Shown piece by piece: positions 36,623 through 45,601 of a stretch of DNA of 64,000 nt (position 1 is the first letter of the stretch; each line of letters opens with the position of its first letter). Source of the stretch: Chryseobacterium sp. BGARF1 (GTDB taxonomy: Bacteria; Bacteroidota; Bacteroidia; Flavobacteriales; Weeksellaceae). A program made the position numbers and the translations under genes. A model generated the notes under the pieces. That model saw only the letters and a program-made list of their open reading frames with translations, was not told the origin of the DNA and ran no database searches. Where the stretch lies: the NCBI RefSeq assembly GCF_001677955.1, contig NZ_LELA01000049.1, positions 1 to 64,000 of the forward strand, in the 5' to 3' direction.

Positions 36623-36660
36623 AAAAGCGCCGAAAAATTATTTTTCGGCGCTTTTGATTT
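36623..36660. terminator. Strong bidirectional terminator
   Basis: AAAAGCGCCGAAAAA (36623-36637) and TTTTTCGGCGCTTTT (36641-36655) form a perfect 15-bp stem with a TTA loop between the convergent lipoprotein gene and ribA. Confidence 0.92.
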
Positions 36661-36672
36661 ATTTGATTTAGA

Positions 36673-37266
36673 TTATTTCTGGTCATCTAAAAAATGACCG
36701 AAGAAATCTTTTTTTGTCTGTAAATATTCTTTACTATTTTCATTTGCAGGGATTTGCAACGGAACTCTCGAGTTGAGATTGATGTTGCTTTCCTGTACAA
36801 ATTTTACCTTTTCAGGATTATTGGTTAAAAGGTTGATGTTTTCAATTTTCAGCTGATTCAGAATTTCGATGGCTACACCAAAATTTCGGTCATCGGCAGG
36901 TAAGCCTAGTTCCAGATTTGCCTGTACTGTATCAAAGCCTTTTTCCTGAAGAGAATATGCTTTAAGTTTATTAATAATTCCGATATTTCTGCCTTCCTGA
37001 CGGAGATAAATGATGAGTCCGCCATTTTCGTGCATATATTTCATTGCTGCATCAAGCTGTTGCCCGCATTCACATTTTTTTGAATGGAAAACTTCTCCGG
37101 TAATGCATTCAGAATGAAAACGTACATTGACAGGTTGAGAAAAATCTGTATTTTCTGCGACTACCGCCATGTGTGGCATCCAATCACTTTCATCTTCCGA
37201 AAAAGCAATCATTCGGAAATTACCGTGCTCTGTAGGAACATTAGCTTCCGCCTGAATTTTAATCAT
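36673..37266 (-). CDS. ribA: GTP cyclohydrolase II
   Basis: 197 residues, a stand-alone RibA without a RibB domain. Features are the TEHGNFRMIAF start, RFHSECITGEVF with its Cys, the zinc cluster SKKCECGQQLD, and the active-site YLRQEGRNIGIINKL; the C-terminal LLTNNPEKVKFV follows. It opens GTP to the first riboflavin intermediate. It is the last gene of a minus-strand cluster of envelope genes, 13 bp after a lipoprotein gene. Its metabolic link to them is not evident. Confidence 0.95.
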   Translation of the reverse strand: MIKIQAEANVPTEHGNFRMIAFSEDESDWMPHMAVVAENTDFSQPVNVRFHSECITGEVFHSKKCECGQQLDAAMKYMHENGGLIIYLRQEGRNIGIINKLKAYSLQEKGFDTVQANLELGLPADDRNFGVAIEILNQLKIENINLLTNNPEKVKFVQESNINLNSRVPLQIPANENSKEYLQTKKDFFGHFLDDQK

Positions 37267-37279
37267 TGAATTGTTTTGT

Positions 37280-37735
37280 TTATTTTTTTCCGTTCACAGA
37301 ATCTTCTATTACGGTAATGTTTGTTTTAAGTCTTACCAAATATCTATTTAATACTTCATCTTCATCTTTCTTCAGATATTTTCTTAGTTTCTGAATGTTT
37401 TTGTAAGATTTTTCCAGATTTCTGATGGTCTTATTTTTACCTGAATTATTTCCTGCAGCTACAGCATATAAGTAATTTTGAAGAGTATATTTCAAATTAC
37501 TGACTTCGTCATTTACGGCAGTGTTAGAAAACTTAGGAAATGTAGAAATTAGATTAGTGATTTCTGAGGCATTTACATTTTCGGTAATATTGATGCTTAT
37601 ACTTTTTGAGTTTTCAGGGTCAATAGATTTTGAATCACTTGAAAACGTGTTTGATAAAGGTGATAAATTCAGCTTTTCGGTGGCACAAGAAGAAGTGATT
37701 AATATCAGTATTCCTAAAAAAAGTAGTCGTTTCAT
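37280..37735 (-). CDS. Putative lipoprotein, helical
   Basis: 151 residues. The lipobox is ITSSC (Cys17) after the hydrophobic LLFLGILILI, followed by a Ser/Asn-rich linker and a helical, Lys-rich C-terminal half (IRNLEKSYKNIQKLRKYLKK). It overlaps the upstream DUF4254 gene by 4 bp, so translation is probably coupled. Membrane-anchored; function is unknown. Confidence 0.7.
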   Translation of the reverse strand: MKRLLFLGILILITSSCATEKLNLSPLSNTFSSDSKSIDPENSKSISINITENVNASEITNLISTFPKFSNTAVNDEVSNLKYTLQNYLYAVAAGNNSGKNKTIRNLEKSYKNIQKLRKYLKKDEDEVLNRYLVRLKTNITVIEDSVNGKK

Positions 37736-38343
37736 TTTTGCTCCTTTTGGTAAAGGATTGGGTTAAGACTTTCATCGTTGTACATTTTCATTTGTTTGTA
37801 CACTTTCATCTTAACATCACCGTTTTCAATATCTGTAAGTAATTGAATAATTGAAGTTGACAAATCTTCTTTTTGAGTAAGCAGTACGTCTAATTTTGCC
37901 TGGCAATTTATACGATGCTCCTCTGAAGCAGATTCTCTGTTGGCTTCCAATGACATATGATAAACCTTTAATGCTAAAATAGATAATCTGTCAACAGCCC
38001 AAGCCGGAGTTTCAGTATTTATTTTCGCATTAAATTTAGGAGTAATATTTTTGTATTTATCTAAAAACCAACTGTCTATAAATTCTACCAAATCAGTCCT
38101 TTTTTGATTTGAAGAATCTATTGTTCTCTTTAATTGAAGAGCCTCAACAGGGTCTATGTTTTCATCTCTAATAATATCCTCTAAATGCCATTGAACGGTA
38201 TCAATCCAGTTTTTAGCATACAAAATCCGTTCCAAACTCTCTGTTTCAAAAGGATTTGTCACAGGTGTCTCAACGCTGTCAAATACATGATAATCTTCAA
38301 TTGATTGGTTGAAGGTCTTCCAGGCAGTATCGGTGAAATTCAT
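37732..38343 (-). CDS. DUF4254 family protein
   Basis: 203 residues, helical, with features recognised from the DUF4254 family: SIEDYHVFDSV, NPFETESLERILYAKNWID, TVQWHLEDIIRDENIDP and RLSILALKVYHM. No signal peptide. Cytoplasmic; unknown function, although members are often near lipopolysaccharide/envelope genes, as here. It overlaps the downstream lipoprotein gene and follows tatA by 16 bp. Confidence 0.8.
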   Translation of the reverse strand: MNFTDTAWKTFNQSIEDYHVFDSVETPVTNPFETESLERILYAKNWIDTVQWHLEDIIRDENIDPVEALQLKRTIDSSNQKRTDLVEFIDSWFLDKYKNITPKFNAKINTETPAWAVDRLSILALKVYHMSLEANRESASEEHRINCQAKLDVLLTQKEDLSTSIIQLLTDIENGDVKMKVYKQMKMYNDESLNPILYQKEQK

Positions 38344-38359
38344 AGAAATGAAGAATTAT

Positions 38360-38575
38360 TTAGTTGCTTTTTGAGGTGTCGTTTGAAGTAGTGTTTTCGG
38401 TGGTTTTTGTCTCCGGTTTATCTTCTTCTTTAATAGCATCTTTAAATTCTTTAATTCCAGAACCCATACCTCTCATCAATTCAGGGATTTTTTTACCTCC
38501 GAAAAGTAATAAAAGGATGATGGCAACGATAAGGATGTGCTGCCAAGATAACGCAAGTATTGTTAATGTGTACAT
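38360..38575 (-). CDS. tatA: Sec-independent translocase subunit TatA/TatE
   Basis: 71 residues with the TatA plan: a short N-terminal membrane helix (WQHILIVAIILLLLFGGKKI), the FGGKKIPELMRGMG hinge, an amphipathic helix (GSGIKEFKDAIKEE) and a polar tail. It forms the Tat pore with TatC, which is not in the window. It lies between the EnvC-like and DUF4254 genes in the same minus-strand cluster. Confidence 0.9.
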   Translation of the reverse strand: MYTLTILALSWQHILIVAIILLLLFGGKKIPELMRGMGSGIKEFKDAIKEEDKPETKTTENTTSNDTSKSN

Positions 38576-38606
38576 TTCTTAATTTTTTTGCAAAGTTAAT
38601 CTTTTT

Positions 38607-40166
38607 TTAATATGAAACCCAACCTAAAGGGTCAACTGCATTGTTTCCATTCCAGATCTGGAAATCAAGCGTATACGTTCCGTCAAAATCCTGAGCAACT
38701 GCTCCTACCACCGTTCCTGCAGAAACCTGTTGGTTCTTAGAAACTGTTGTGCTGCTAAGATTTGAATAGATGGTAAAATAATCACCATGTTTTATCATTA
38801 CCGTTCTTGTTCCGTCTGCAGAAGGAATTACCTGAGATACAACTCCTGGGAAAACTGCTCTTGCAGAAGTTACTTTAGCTACAGATATTTTGATTCCGTT
38901 ATTTTCTTCCCAAATCGATTTAAAAACAGGATGTTGCTGTCTTCCGAATCTGTGAGTGATTGTTCCTTGAGCAGGCATAGAAATTCTTCCTTTACTTGAT
39001 GCAAAATTACTTCCTGCAGCTGGAGCAGATACCCCATAATTGGTCATTGCTTTTGTTTCTGCCGCTTTCTTGTCACTTTCTTTTTTCTTTTCTAAAGCTT
39101 CTTCAGCAGCTTTTGCTGCGTTTAGTTTTGCAGTGGCTTCTTTAGACCTTAATTCAGCATCTTCAGATGCTTTTTTAGCTGCAATCTTTCTAGCCTCGTC
39201 TTTTGCACTGGCCTCACTTTTTGCGGCTTCTTCATTTCTTTTTCTCTCTTCTTCAGCTCTTTTAGCAACTAAATCTGCTGCTTTTTTTGCTTCCGCTTCT
39301 GCTAGTTTTCTTTCTTTTTCTAAGGCTTCAGCACGTGCTTTTGCTTCAGCTTCAATTCTTGCTTTTTCTCTGTCTGCCGCGATTTTTGCTAAACGAATTT
39401 TTTCAGCTTCAGCTTTTCTTCTGCTTTCTTCTTCAGCTTTTGCAATTCTTATTTCTTCAGCAATAATGGCTCTTATTTGACCTTCTAAAGCTTTAGATTG
39501 AGTTTGTTTTTGTCTAAGGTCAGCGGTAAGTTTGGTTTCGTTTTTCTTGAAATCTGTTACCAATTGTTCTTTTTGGGTACGCTCAACACTAATTGTTGTT
39601 AAATCTTTTTTCTGATTAACCAAAAGGTTTTCTTTTTCGTTGGCTGATTTCTTTTTCTGTTCAACAGATTTTTTCAACGCAACTGCAGCAGCTGTTATTT
39701 CTGCCGCTTTCTTATCTTGATTATCAGAATACTTTTTAAGATATTGTACTCTTCTTAAAGCTTCTCCTAAACTTTTTGATGAAAGGATAAAAGTCACTTT
39801 ATTTTGTACTCCTTTGTTTTTATATGCATTCACCAAAACATGAGCAAAGTTTTTTCTTAAAACAGCAAGCTCTCTATTTTGACGATTAATTTCAAGTTGA
39901 CGAAGATAAATCTCATCTTCAATAAATCTTTTTTCTTTTTGAGTATTGTTGTAAACCTTTTCTCTAAGCGCTAATTTCTGATTAACGCTGTTCAAATAAG
40001 ATATAGACAATTTAGATTCGTTTCTAGTCTTTGCCAAATCTGAATTTATCTGAGATATCTGTTTTTTTAGGTCAGCATTTTGCTTTTGCAACTGTTCTTT
40101 GGTTTGTTGAGCATATTGTAAACCAAACAGCAAAATGCCTATTAAAAAGCTAATTTTTTTAATCAT
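38607..40166 (-). CDS. EnvC-like murein hydrolase activator with degenerate LytM domain
   Basis: 519 residues. The signal peptide (MIKKISFLIGILLFGLQYAQ) is followed by a long coiled coil (about 22-240), an Ala/Glu/Lys-rich helical stretch (240-370), and a C-terminal M23/LytM fold starting around RISMPAQGTITHRFG. Two zinc-ligand positions have been lost: the normal GxDI aspartate is Lys in GIKISV, and the HxH-type pair is LDFQI. Peptidase activity is therefore unlikely, and it resembles EnvC, which activates cell-separation amidases. Periplasmic. It overlaps the DUF4292 lipoprotein gene by 4 bp. Confidence 0.87.
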   Translation of the reverse strand: MIKKISFLIGILLFGLQYAQQTKEQLQKQNADLKKQISQINSDLAKTRNESKLSISYLNSVNQKLALREKVYNNTQKEKRFIEDEIYLRQLEINRQNRELAVLRKNFAHVLVNAYKNKGVQNKVTFILSSKSLGEALRRVQYLKKYSDNQDKKAAEITAAAVALKKSVEQKKKSANEKENLLVNQKKDLTTISVERTQKEQLVTDFKKNETKLTADLRQKQTQSKALEGQIRAIIAEEIRIAKAEEESRRKAEAEKIRLAKIAADREKARIEAEAKARAEALEKERKLAEAEAKKAADLVAKRAEEERKRNEEAAKSEASAKDEARKIAAKKASEDAELRSKEATAKLNAAKAAEEALEKKKESDKKAAETKAMTNYGVSAPAAGSNFASSKGRISMPAQGTITHRFGRQQHPVFKSIWEENNGIKISVAKVTSARAVFPGVVSQVIPSADGTRTVMIKHGDYFTIYSNLSSTTVSKNQQVSAGTVVGAVAQDFDGTYTLDFQIWNGNNAVDPLGWVSY

Positions 40167-41005
40167 TTAATATCAATTTTCTTATAATTGGCTGGAACAG
40201 AATAAGGTGTTTCCATCCTCGAAAAGTCAAATTTCGTGTTTTCCATCAAAATTTGACTTGTTTTGGAACCTTTTATAATTATTTTAACATTTTTTGGTAG
40301 CTTTACTTCATTAGGAAAGGTCTCCCAGTTTTCATATACGATTTCAATAGCATCATTGGATTTTACATCCTGTAATTTTACCCAATTTAAATTAAAATCT
40401 TCAGTATACTGCATTTCTACTTTGTATTCTCGTGTAATCTCGTTGCTTACAATTTTTTGATTGGTAATTGAAGTCAGTTGATATCCCTGAGAATTTTTTA
40501 CAATTTTAGAATTACTGTTGGTAATTTGCATAAATGTACGTCCCATCAACAGTTTTTCTAAAGTTGTATAATTAATAAAATTTACATTCAAAAGATTATT
40601 AAGATAGTCAAAGTCTGAATCGATATAATTTTTATTATATTTATCCATAGCTTTGATGCCTTCGGGAGTAATAATTGCTCTGGCTGCAGGAATTATCAAA
40701 AATGAAATATTAGACCATATTTTTTTATCACTTTCGATATAAATAGTCGCATCAAGCGGACTTACTCTCAAATCGCTTGCTGTAATCTTACTATTTATTT
40801 TTACGTGTTCAAATTTAGGATGAATTAATATATTCTGGTAAAAAGCTATACGATCCTGAATGTTTTTGGCATCTTTGGAATCATTTTGATCTGAATTTTG
40901 AATCTGGATGCTGTCGTTCTCAGAAGAATTCTGATGAAGTGCTTTTCTGCTTTTACAGGAAAGTACTGTGAGTGTTATAATCAGTAAGATAGCCCAGTTT
41001 TTCAT
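40163..41005 (-). CDS. DUF4292 family lipoprotein
   Basis: 280 residues with a lipobox (LTVLSC, Cys17) followed by a polar linker. The mature part resembles the DUF4292 family (LolA/LolB-like beta fold): KINSKITASDLRVSPLDATI, ISFLIIPAARAIITPEGIKA, KYNKNYIDSDFDYLNNLL. It may handle lipid or lipoprotein at the envelope, but no member is characterised. It is translationally coupled to the EnvC-like gene, an association that recurs in this group as far as I know. Confidence 0.82.
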   Translation of the reverse strand: MKNWAILLIITLTVLSCKSRKALHQNSSENDSIQIQNSDQNDSKDAKNIQDRIAFYQNILIHPKFEHVKINSKITASDLRVSPLDATIYIESDKKIWSNISFLIIPAARAIITPEGIKAMDKYNKNYIDSDFDYLNNLLNVNFINYTTLEKLLMGRTFMQITNSNSKIVKNSQGYQLTSITNQKIVSNEITREYKVEMQYTEDFNLNWVKLQDVKSNDAIEIVYENWETFPNEVKLPKNVKIIIKGSKTSQILMENTKFDFSRMETPYSVPANYKKIDIK

Positions 41006-41088
41006 ATAAAGGTTTTATAGTTTTTGGCAAATGTGCTCATTTTGATTTCATCTGCAATGTATAATAATCTTTTTACAATATTAACGCC

Positions 41089-41122
41089 AAACCACACAAA
41101 ATGTTTTTGTGTGGTTTTTCTC
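41089..41122. terminator. Hairpin between nucleotidyltransferase and DUF4292 genes
   Basis: AAACCACACAAAA (41089-41101) pairs with TTTTGTGTGGTTT (41105-41117). The T-run is on the + side, so its use by the minus-strand genes is uncertain; it may attenuate transcription inside the cluster. Confidence 0.5.
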
Positions 41123-41141
41123 AACGTTATTTTATTTAAAT

Positions 41142-42158
41142 TTATTTTGATAAAAAATCCAAAACTGAAAAATCTCCTAAAGAAATTTCTCTGGCGACAC
41201 CATAATAATGAGCCGAGCTTCCAATCATGGAGTTGGAAAGATTTCCGTGATCAATGATGGTCTTCTCCTGAATCAATGAGTTGTCAATATTAGAGTTGAT
41301 TACTTTCGTTCCTTTTCCTAATGAAACGTAAGGGCCGATTTTTGAATTTGAAATTTCTACTCCTTCTCCAATATAGCAAGGCTGAATAATCAAAGAATTT
41401 TGAATATTCGCTGATTCAGGGTATTCTGTAAATTCATCTTTTTCATATTCTAAAATTTTACCGTTTGTTTCAACAGTTGCATTCTTGTTTCCACAATCCA
41501 TCCAGTCATCTACTTTTCCTAAAGAAAATTTAGCGCCGGCTTGACGAAGGTTTTCTAATGCAGTTGTCAGTTGATATTCTCCACTTACTTTAATGTTATT
41601 ATCCATGATGTGGTTAATCTCAGACATCAGTTTTTCTGCTGAATTAAAGTAGTAAATACCAATGATAGCCAAATCTGAAACAAAAGTTGCCGGTTTTTCA
41701 ACAAAATCTGTGATAAAACCGTAGTCATCTAATTTTACAACGCCAAAAGCAGAAGGGTCATCTACTTTTTTCACCCAGATTACTCCGTCAGAATTGGTGT
41801 CTAAAGTGAAATCTGCTCTGAAAAGTGTGTCTGCATAAGCGATTACAATATTTCCCTGCATAGATTCTTCAGCACATTTTATTGAGTGAGCTGTCCCAAG
41901 AGGTTCTAGCTGATGATAAATAGTTCCTTTTGCGCCAAGTTTTTCGGCTATTTTAAGTAATGATGCTTCAACCTCAGCTCCAAAATCTCCGATAATAAAT
42001 GCTACTTCTTCAATTTTTTCACCTGCCACTTTAGCGATATCTTCTACCAATCTCTGTACAATCGGTTTTCCTGCAATCGGAATCAATGGTTTTGGAACAG
42101 TTAATGTATGTGGTCTCAATCTTGAGCCCTTTCCAGCCATTGGAACAATAATTTTCAT
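41142..42158 (-). CDS. Sugar-1-phosphate nucleotidyltransferase with left-handed beta-helix
   Basis: 338 residues. The signature is MAGKGSRLRPHTLTVPKPL at the start, with the metal Asp in VIAYADTLFRADF and the substrate-site VEKPATFV. From about 250, hexapeptide repeats follow (NSLIIQPCYIGEGVEI, NSKIGPYVSLGKGTKV). It makes an NDP-sugar, probably of RmlA/GlmU type; the sugar cannot be inferred. It is 31 bp downstream of a flippase gene, consistent with polysaccharide or lipid-linked glycan synthesis. Confidence 0.88.
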   Translation of the reverse strand: MKIIVPMAGKGSRLRPHTLTVPKPLIPIAGKPIVQRLVEDIAKVAGEKIEEVAFIIGDFGAEVEASLLKIAEKLGAKGTIYHQLEPLGTAHSIKCAEESMQGNIVIAYADTLFRADFTLDTNSDGVIWVKKVDDPSAFGVVKLDDYGFITDFVEKPATFVSDLAIIGIYYFNSAEKLMSEINHIMDNNIKVSGEYQLTTALENLRQAGAKFSLGKVDDWMDCGNKNATVETNGKILEYEKDEFTEYPESANIQNSLIIQPCYIGEGVEISNSKIGPYVSLGKGTKVINSNIDNSLIQEKTIIDHGNLSNSMIGSSAHYYGVAREISLGDFSVLDFLSK

Positions 42159-42189
42159 ATGGGAATATTTGTTTTGTTTATAAGTTTAT

Positions 42190-43665
42190 TTAAGGTCTTC
42201 TCAGTATTTTATTGATCATTGTTCTTTCGTTGTATGCTAAAAATGCAATGAAGAAAAGAAACAATCCGTTTCCAATTAAATAATTGTGACGGAAATAATA
42301 AAATGATATCATCGAAATAGCAATAGATAACGAGAGATAAATTGCTATTTTGGATGTATTATAATGAATGGGATATTGCGATTTCCCCCAAAGGTATGAA
42401 ATAATCATCATACTTGTATAGGTGATTAATGCTGCAAAAGCACTTGCCCAATATCCATATGTAGGAATAAATGTGAAGTTGATGAAAATGGTAATGGCTG
42501 CTCCGATTAAAGAGATATACAAACCAACTCTTGTTTGATCTGAAAGTTTATACCAAATCGATAGATTTAAATAAATACCTAAAAATAATGCACCTAACAT
42601 TACAAACGGAATGATCTCAATTCCTTCAAAGTATTCTGGATTACCAAGATATTTTTCAGCAATCCATTGAAGATTTACCATTAATCCCATGTAAATTAAG
42701 CAATTGCAAATCACAAAAATATCCATTAAAACTGCATAAGTTTTATGGTTGTTTTTATCTTTAAAACTTGAAAAAAAGTAGGGTTCAATCCCTAATTGAT
42801 AGGCCTGTCTGAAAACCGTTATGAACGTCGCAATCTTATAAACAGCACCATAAACTCCAATTTGATGCTTTGCTTCTTCTTTTGGAAGCCAAAATTTTAA
42901 AAACTGACGGTCTAAAGTTTGATTGATAATTCCTGCTAATCCTGCAATCATTACCGGCCAGGAATAATTCATGATTCTTTTCCAAAGTTTAAAGTCAAAT
43001 TTTTTAAAGCTAAAATTTACAAACTCTTTTCCCACAATCAGTAAAGTTATGATGCTTTGAACTAAATTAGCTATAAAAACATATCCGACACCAAATTTTG
43101 CATTGTATTTAATTCCTAAAATTCCATTAGGGTAATTGGGAAGCCATTTGATGAAAAATACAACAAGAAAATAATACGCTAAAGCTCCAATAACTTTTGA
43201 AAGCATATATTGTATAGGCTTTCCTTCTAATCTCAAAATTGCTGAAGGTATTGTCGCAAAAGCATCAATGGAAAGCATAAAAAGAAATATAACCAGATAA
43301 TTAACCTGATCAGGAGTTTCAAAAGCATTTGCAAGATCTTGCCTGAAAACATATCCTAAAATCAAATAAATAAAACCAGCTCCCAAAATACTTAGAGCAC
43401 AGGTAGAAACCAAAGTTTTCTTATCAATATCACCTTCCTGTGCAAAACGGAAAAATGAAGTTTCCATCCCATGGGTAAGAAAAACAGTAATTACTCCAGC
43501 AATAGAATACCAATCTACGAAAGGTGACGAAGCAGAAGGTCCGAAAGCTTTTGTTACGATGGGTGCAATAAGAAAAGGGAAGATTCTTACCAATACAGAA
43601 CTGAGCCCGTAAACAGCGGTTTGTCCAAATAGTTTCTTATACAATTTTAGGTTTTTAAAATGCAA
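42190..43665 (-). CDS. Oligosaccharide flippase (Wzx/MATE-like)
   Basis: 491 residues with about 12-14 membrane helices spread evenly. The N-terminal YKKLFGQTAVYGLSSVLVRI and the positively charged cytoplasmic loops fit polysaccharide biosynthesis/export flippases. It should flip lipid-linked sugars across the inner membrane. It is first in the unit with the nucleotidyltransferase and divergent from pyrC. The substrate is unknown. Confidence 0.87.
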   Translation of the reverse strand: MHFKNLKLYKKLFGQTAVYGLSSVLVRIFPFLIAPIVTKAFGPSASSPFVDWYSIAGVITVFLTHGMETSFFRFAQEGDIDKKTLVSTCALSILGAGFIYLILGYVFRQDLANAFETPDQVNYLVIFLFMLSIDAFATIPSAILRLEGKPIQYMLSKVIGALAYYFLVVFFIKWLPNYPNGILGIKYNAKFGVGYVFIANLVQSIITLLIVGKEFVNFSFKKFDFKLWKRIMNYSWPVMIAGLAGIINQTLDRQFLKFWLPKEEAKHQIGVYGAVYKIATFITVFRQAYQLGIEPYFFSSFKDKNNHKTYAVLMDIFVICNCLIYMGLMVNLQWIAEKYLGNPEYFEGIEIIPFVMLGALFLGIYLNLSIWYKLSDQTRVGLYISLIGAAITIFINFTFIPTYGYWASAFAALITYTSMMIISYLWGKSQYPIHYNTSKIAIYLSLSIAISMISFYYFRHNYLIGNGLFLFFIAFLAYNERTMINKILRRP

Positions 43666-43725
43666 ATGTAAATATTAGAATTCACAATTTTCTGATTGAT
43701 GTTTAAAAATCACTTTGGAAAATAT

Positions 43726-43733
43726 TAAATTTG
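43726..43733 (+). promoter_or_regulatory. -7 promoter element of pyrC
   Basis: TAAATTTG matches TAnnTTTG, 31 bp before the pyrC start codon, in the divergent 99-bp region. Confidence 0.5.
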
Positions 43734-43764
43734 TGCAATATCAATCTTATATCTAAAAGTAAAA

Positions 43765-45102
43765 ATGAAAATTCTTATAAAAAATGCTCAAATCGTCAAC
43801 GAAGGAAAAATTATTAAAAGTGATATTCTGATTGAAAACGATTTGATTTCTAAAATCGATTCTCAAATTTCTGAAGATGCCGACCAAATCATTGATGCTT
43901 CCGGAAAATATCTTTTGCCAGGAGTAATTGATGATCAGGTCCATTTCCGTGAACCGGGTTTGACCCATAAAGGCGATATCGAATCTGAATCTCGTTCAGC
44001 CATTGCAGGAGGAACAACCAGTTTTATTGAGCAGCCAAACACAGTTCCTAATGCGGTTACGCAGGAATTGTTAGCTGACAAATATGAAATTGCTTCTCAA
44101 AAAGCCTACGCAAATTACGGTTTCATGATGGGTGGAACGAATGATAATTTGGAAGAAGTTTTAAAAACAAACCCAAGAAATGTTCCCGGAATTAAATTAT
44201 TTCTTGGTTCTTCTACAGGGAATATGTTGGTTGATAATCCTGAAACTTTAGAAAATATTTTCAGCAATACAAAAATGCTGATTGCCGTTCATTGTGAAGA
44301 TGAGGCAACGATTCGTGAAAACACTCAAAAATATCTAGATGAATATGGTGAAGATATTCCTGTGAAATTTCATCATTTGATCAGAAGCGAAGAAGCTTGT
44401 TATAAATCTTCTTCAAAAGCAGTTGAACTGGCGAAAAAAACAGGAGCAAGACTTCACGTTTTTCACCTTTCCACGGCAAAAGAAATGGAACTTTTCAGAA
44501 ATGATATTCCTTTAAAAGATAAAAAAATCACTGCGGAAGTTTGTGTTCATCATTTAACTTTTACAAATGAAGATTATGATACAAAAGGCGGATTAATCAA
44601 ATGGAATCCTGCGGTAAAAACTCAAAATGACAAAGATGCACTTTGGGAAGCGTTGTTGGATGACAGAATTGATGTGATTGCAACAGATCATGCGCCTCAC
44701 ACTTGGGAAGAAAAGCAGAATGTGTATACAAAATGTCCTTCCGGGGCGCCGTTGGTACAACATTCTTTGGTGGTGATGCTTGAAAATTATATTAACGGAA
44801 AAATTTCTTTAGAGAGAATTGTTGAGAAAATGTCTCATAATCCTGCGATTTTGTTCAGAATTGAAAAAAGAGGGTTCATTAAAGAGGGTTACAAAGCAGA
44901 TCTAGTTTTGGTTGATTTAAATGAAAAATGGACGGTCGAAAAAGAAAATATCCTGTACAAGTGCGGTTGGAGCCCGTTGGAAGGGATGAGTTTCCATTCT
45001 AAAGTGACTCACACTTTCGTTAATGGAAATCTGGTTTATGAAAATGGTAAAGTCAACGAAGAAAAATTCGGCGAACGTTTGCTTTTTGAAGTTCAAGAAT
45101 AA
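43765..45102 (+). CDS. pyrC: Dihydroorotase
   Basis: 445 residues, class I amidohydrolase. Metal ligands are in DDQVHFREPG (His, with DDQVHF in place of the usual DxHxH), the carboxylated lysine in GIKLFLGSSTG, His in LIAVHCEDE and RLHVFHLSTA, and the Asp in VIATDHAPHTWEEK. It closes carbamoyl-aspartate to dihydroorotate in pyrimidine synthesis. It is a single gene, divergent from the flippase. Allantoinase is an alternative for this family, but the length and motif pattern favour dihydroorotase. Confidence 0.88.
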   Translation: MKILIKNAQIVNEGKIIKSDILIENDLISKIDSQISEDADQIIDASGKYLLPGVIDDQVHFREPGLTHKGDIESESRSAIAGGTTSFIEQPNTVPNAVTQELLADKYEIASQKAYANYGFMMGGTNDNLEEVLKTNPRNVPGIKLFLGSSTGNMLVDNPETLENIFSNTKMLIAVHCEDEATIRENTQKYLDEYGEDIPVKFHHLIRSEEACYKSSSKAVELAKKTGARLHVFHLSTAKEMELFRNDIPLKDKKITAEVCVHHLTFTNEDYDTKGGLIKWNPAVKTQNDKDALWEALLDDRIDVIATDHAPHTWEEKQNVYTKCPSGAPLVQHSLVVMLENYINGKISLERIVEKMSHNPAILFRIEKRGFIKEGYKADLVLVDLNEKWTVEKENILYKCGWSPLEGMSFHSKVTHTFVNGNLVYENGKVNEEKFGERLLFEVQE

Positions 45103-45154
45103 ATTACAAAAACTAATTATATCAATAGAGTAGGCTTTAGCTTAAGCATAATTT

Positions 45155-45223
45155 TTTGCTCAAGTCGTGCTGCGATTATACTGCATCACCAAACCTCACA
45201 GGTTTCTAAAACCTGTGAGGTTT
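45155..45223. repeat. REP-like mosaic element, copy B
   Basis: TTGCTCAAGTCGTGCTGCGA is followed by a perfect 15-bp stem AAACCTCACAGGTTT with loop CTA (arms 45191-45205, 45209-45223). It matches copies at 7585 and 48570. The preceding TAGGCTTTAGCTTAAG (45132 on) also resembles the lead-in of copy A. Confidence 0.85.
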
Positions 45224-45373
45224 TAAAATTCATTTTTAAAAATTTCTTTAGCAAATCTATGACCATTTACTTGTAAAAAATAAATCGTATGCTCAGGTTA
45301 ATACTATAAATGCTATTGGGAAAAAATAGAAACGGAGAATGTTCGTTTTGGTTAATTACAAAGAACAATTGAT

Positions 45374-45564
45374 GTCATTTTAAAAGTAATTTCCAAAAAG
45401 TGGAGCTTAAGAATTGTGGTAAAAGACTAGTGTATAGTGAGAAAATGCCAGTTGTTGTAGAATATATTTTTGGTGATTACAGCAGAACACTGAAAACTGT
45501 GATTGCATCATTTTCGACTTAGGAAGAAATCGCAGAAAATATTAGGAAAGATTTTTTTGCTTAA
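45374..45564 (+). pseudogene. Decayed ORF, family unknown
   Basis: One + frame reads about 48 codons to a single in-frame TAG at 45520 and then 13 more codons to TAA at 45562-45564. The sequence around MPVVVEYIFGDYSRTLKTV and EEIAENIRKDFFA looks protein-like. It is preceded by another stop. It may be a gene remnant in the otherwise gene-free 45103-45601 region. No family is recognised. Confidence 0.35.
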
Positions 45565-45601
45565 TTTTAAGAAGCTAATATCAAAAAAAGAAATTAGTCA
45601 A

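Noticed and set aside
39040-39480. 146-codon open frame on the + strand, Ala/Ser/Phe-rich
   Set aside because: It is the antisense shadow of the Ala/Glu/Lys-rich helical region of the EnvC-like gene.
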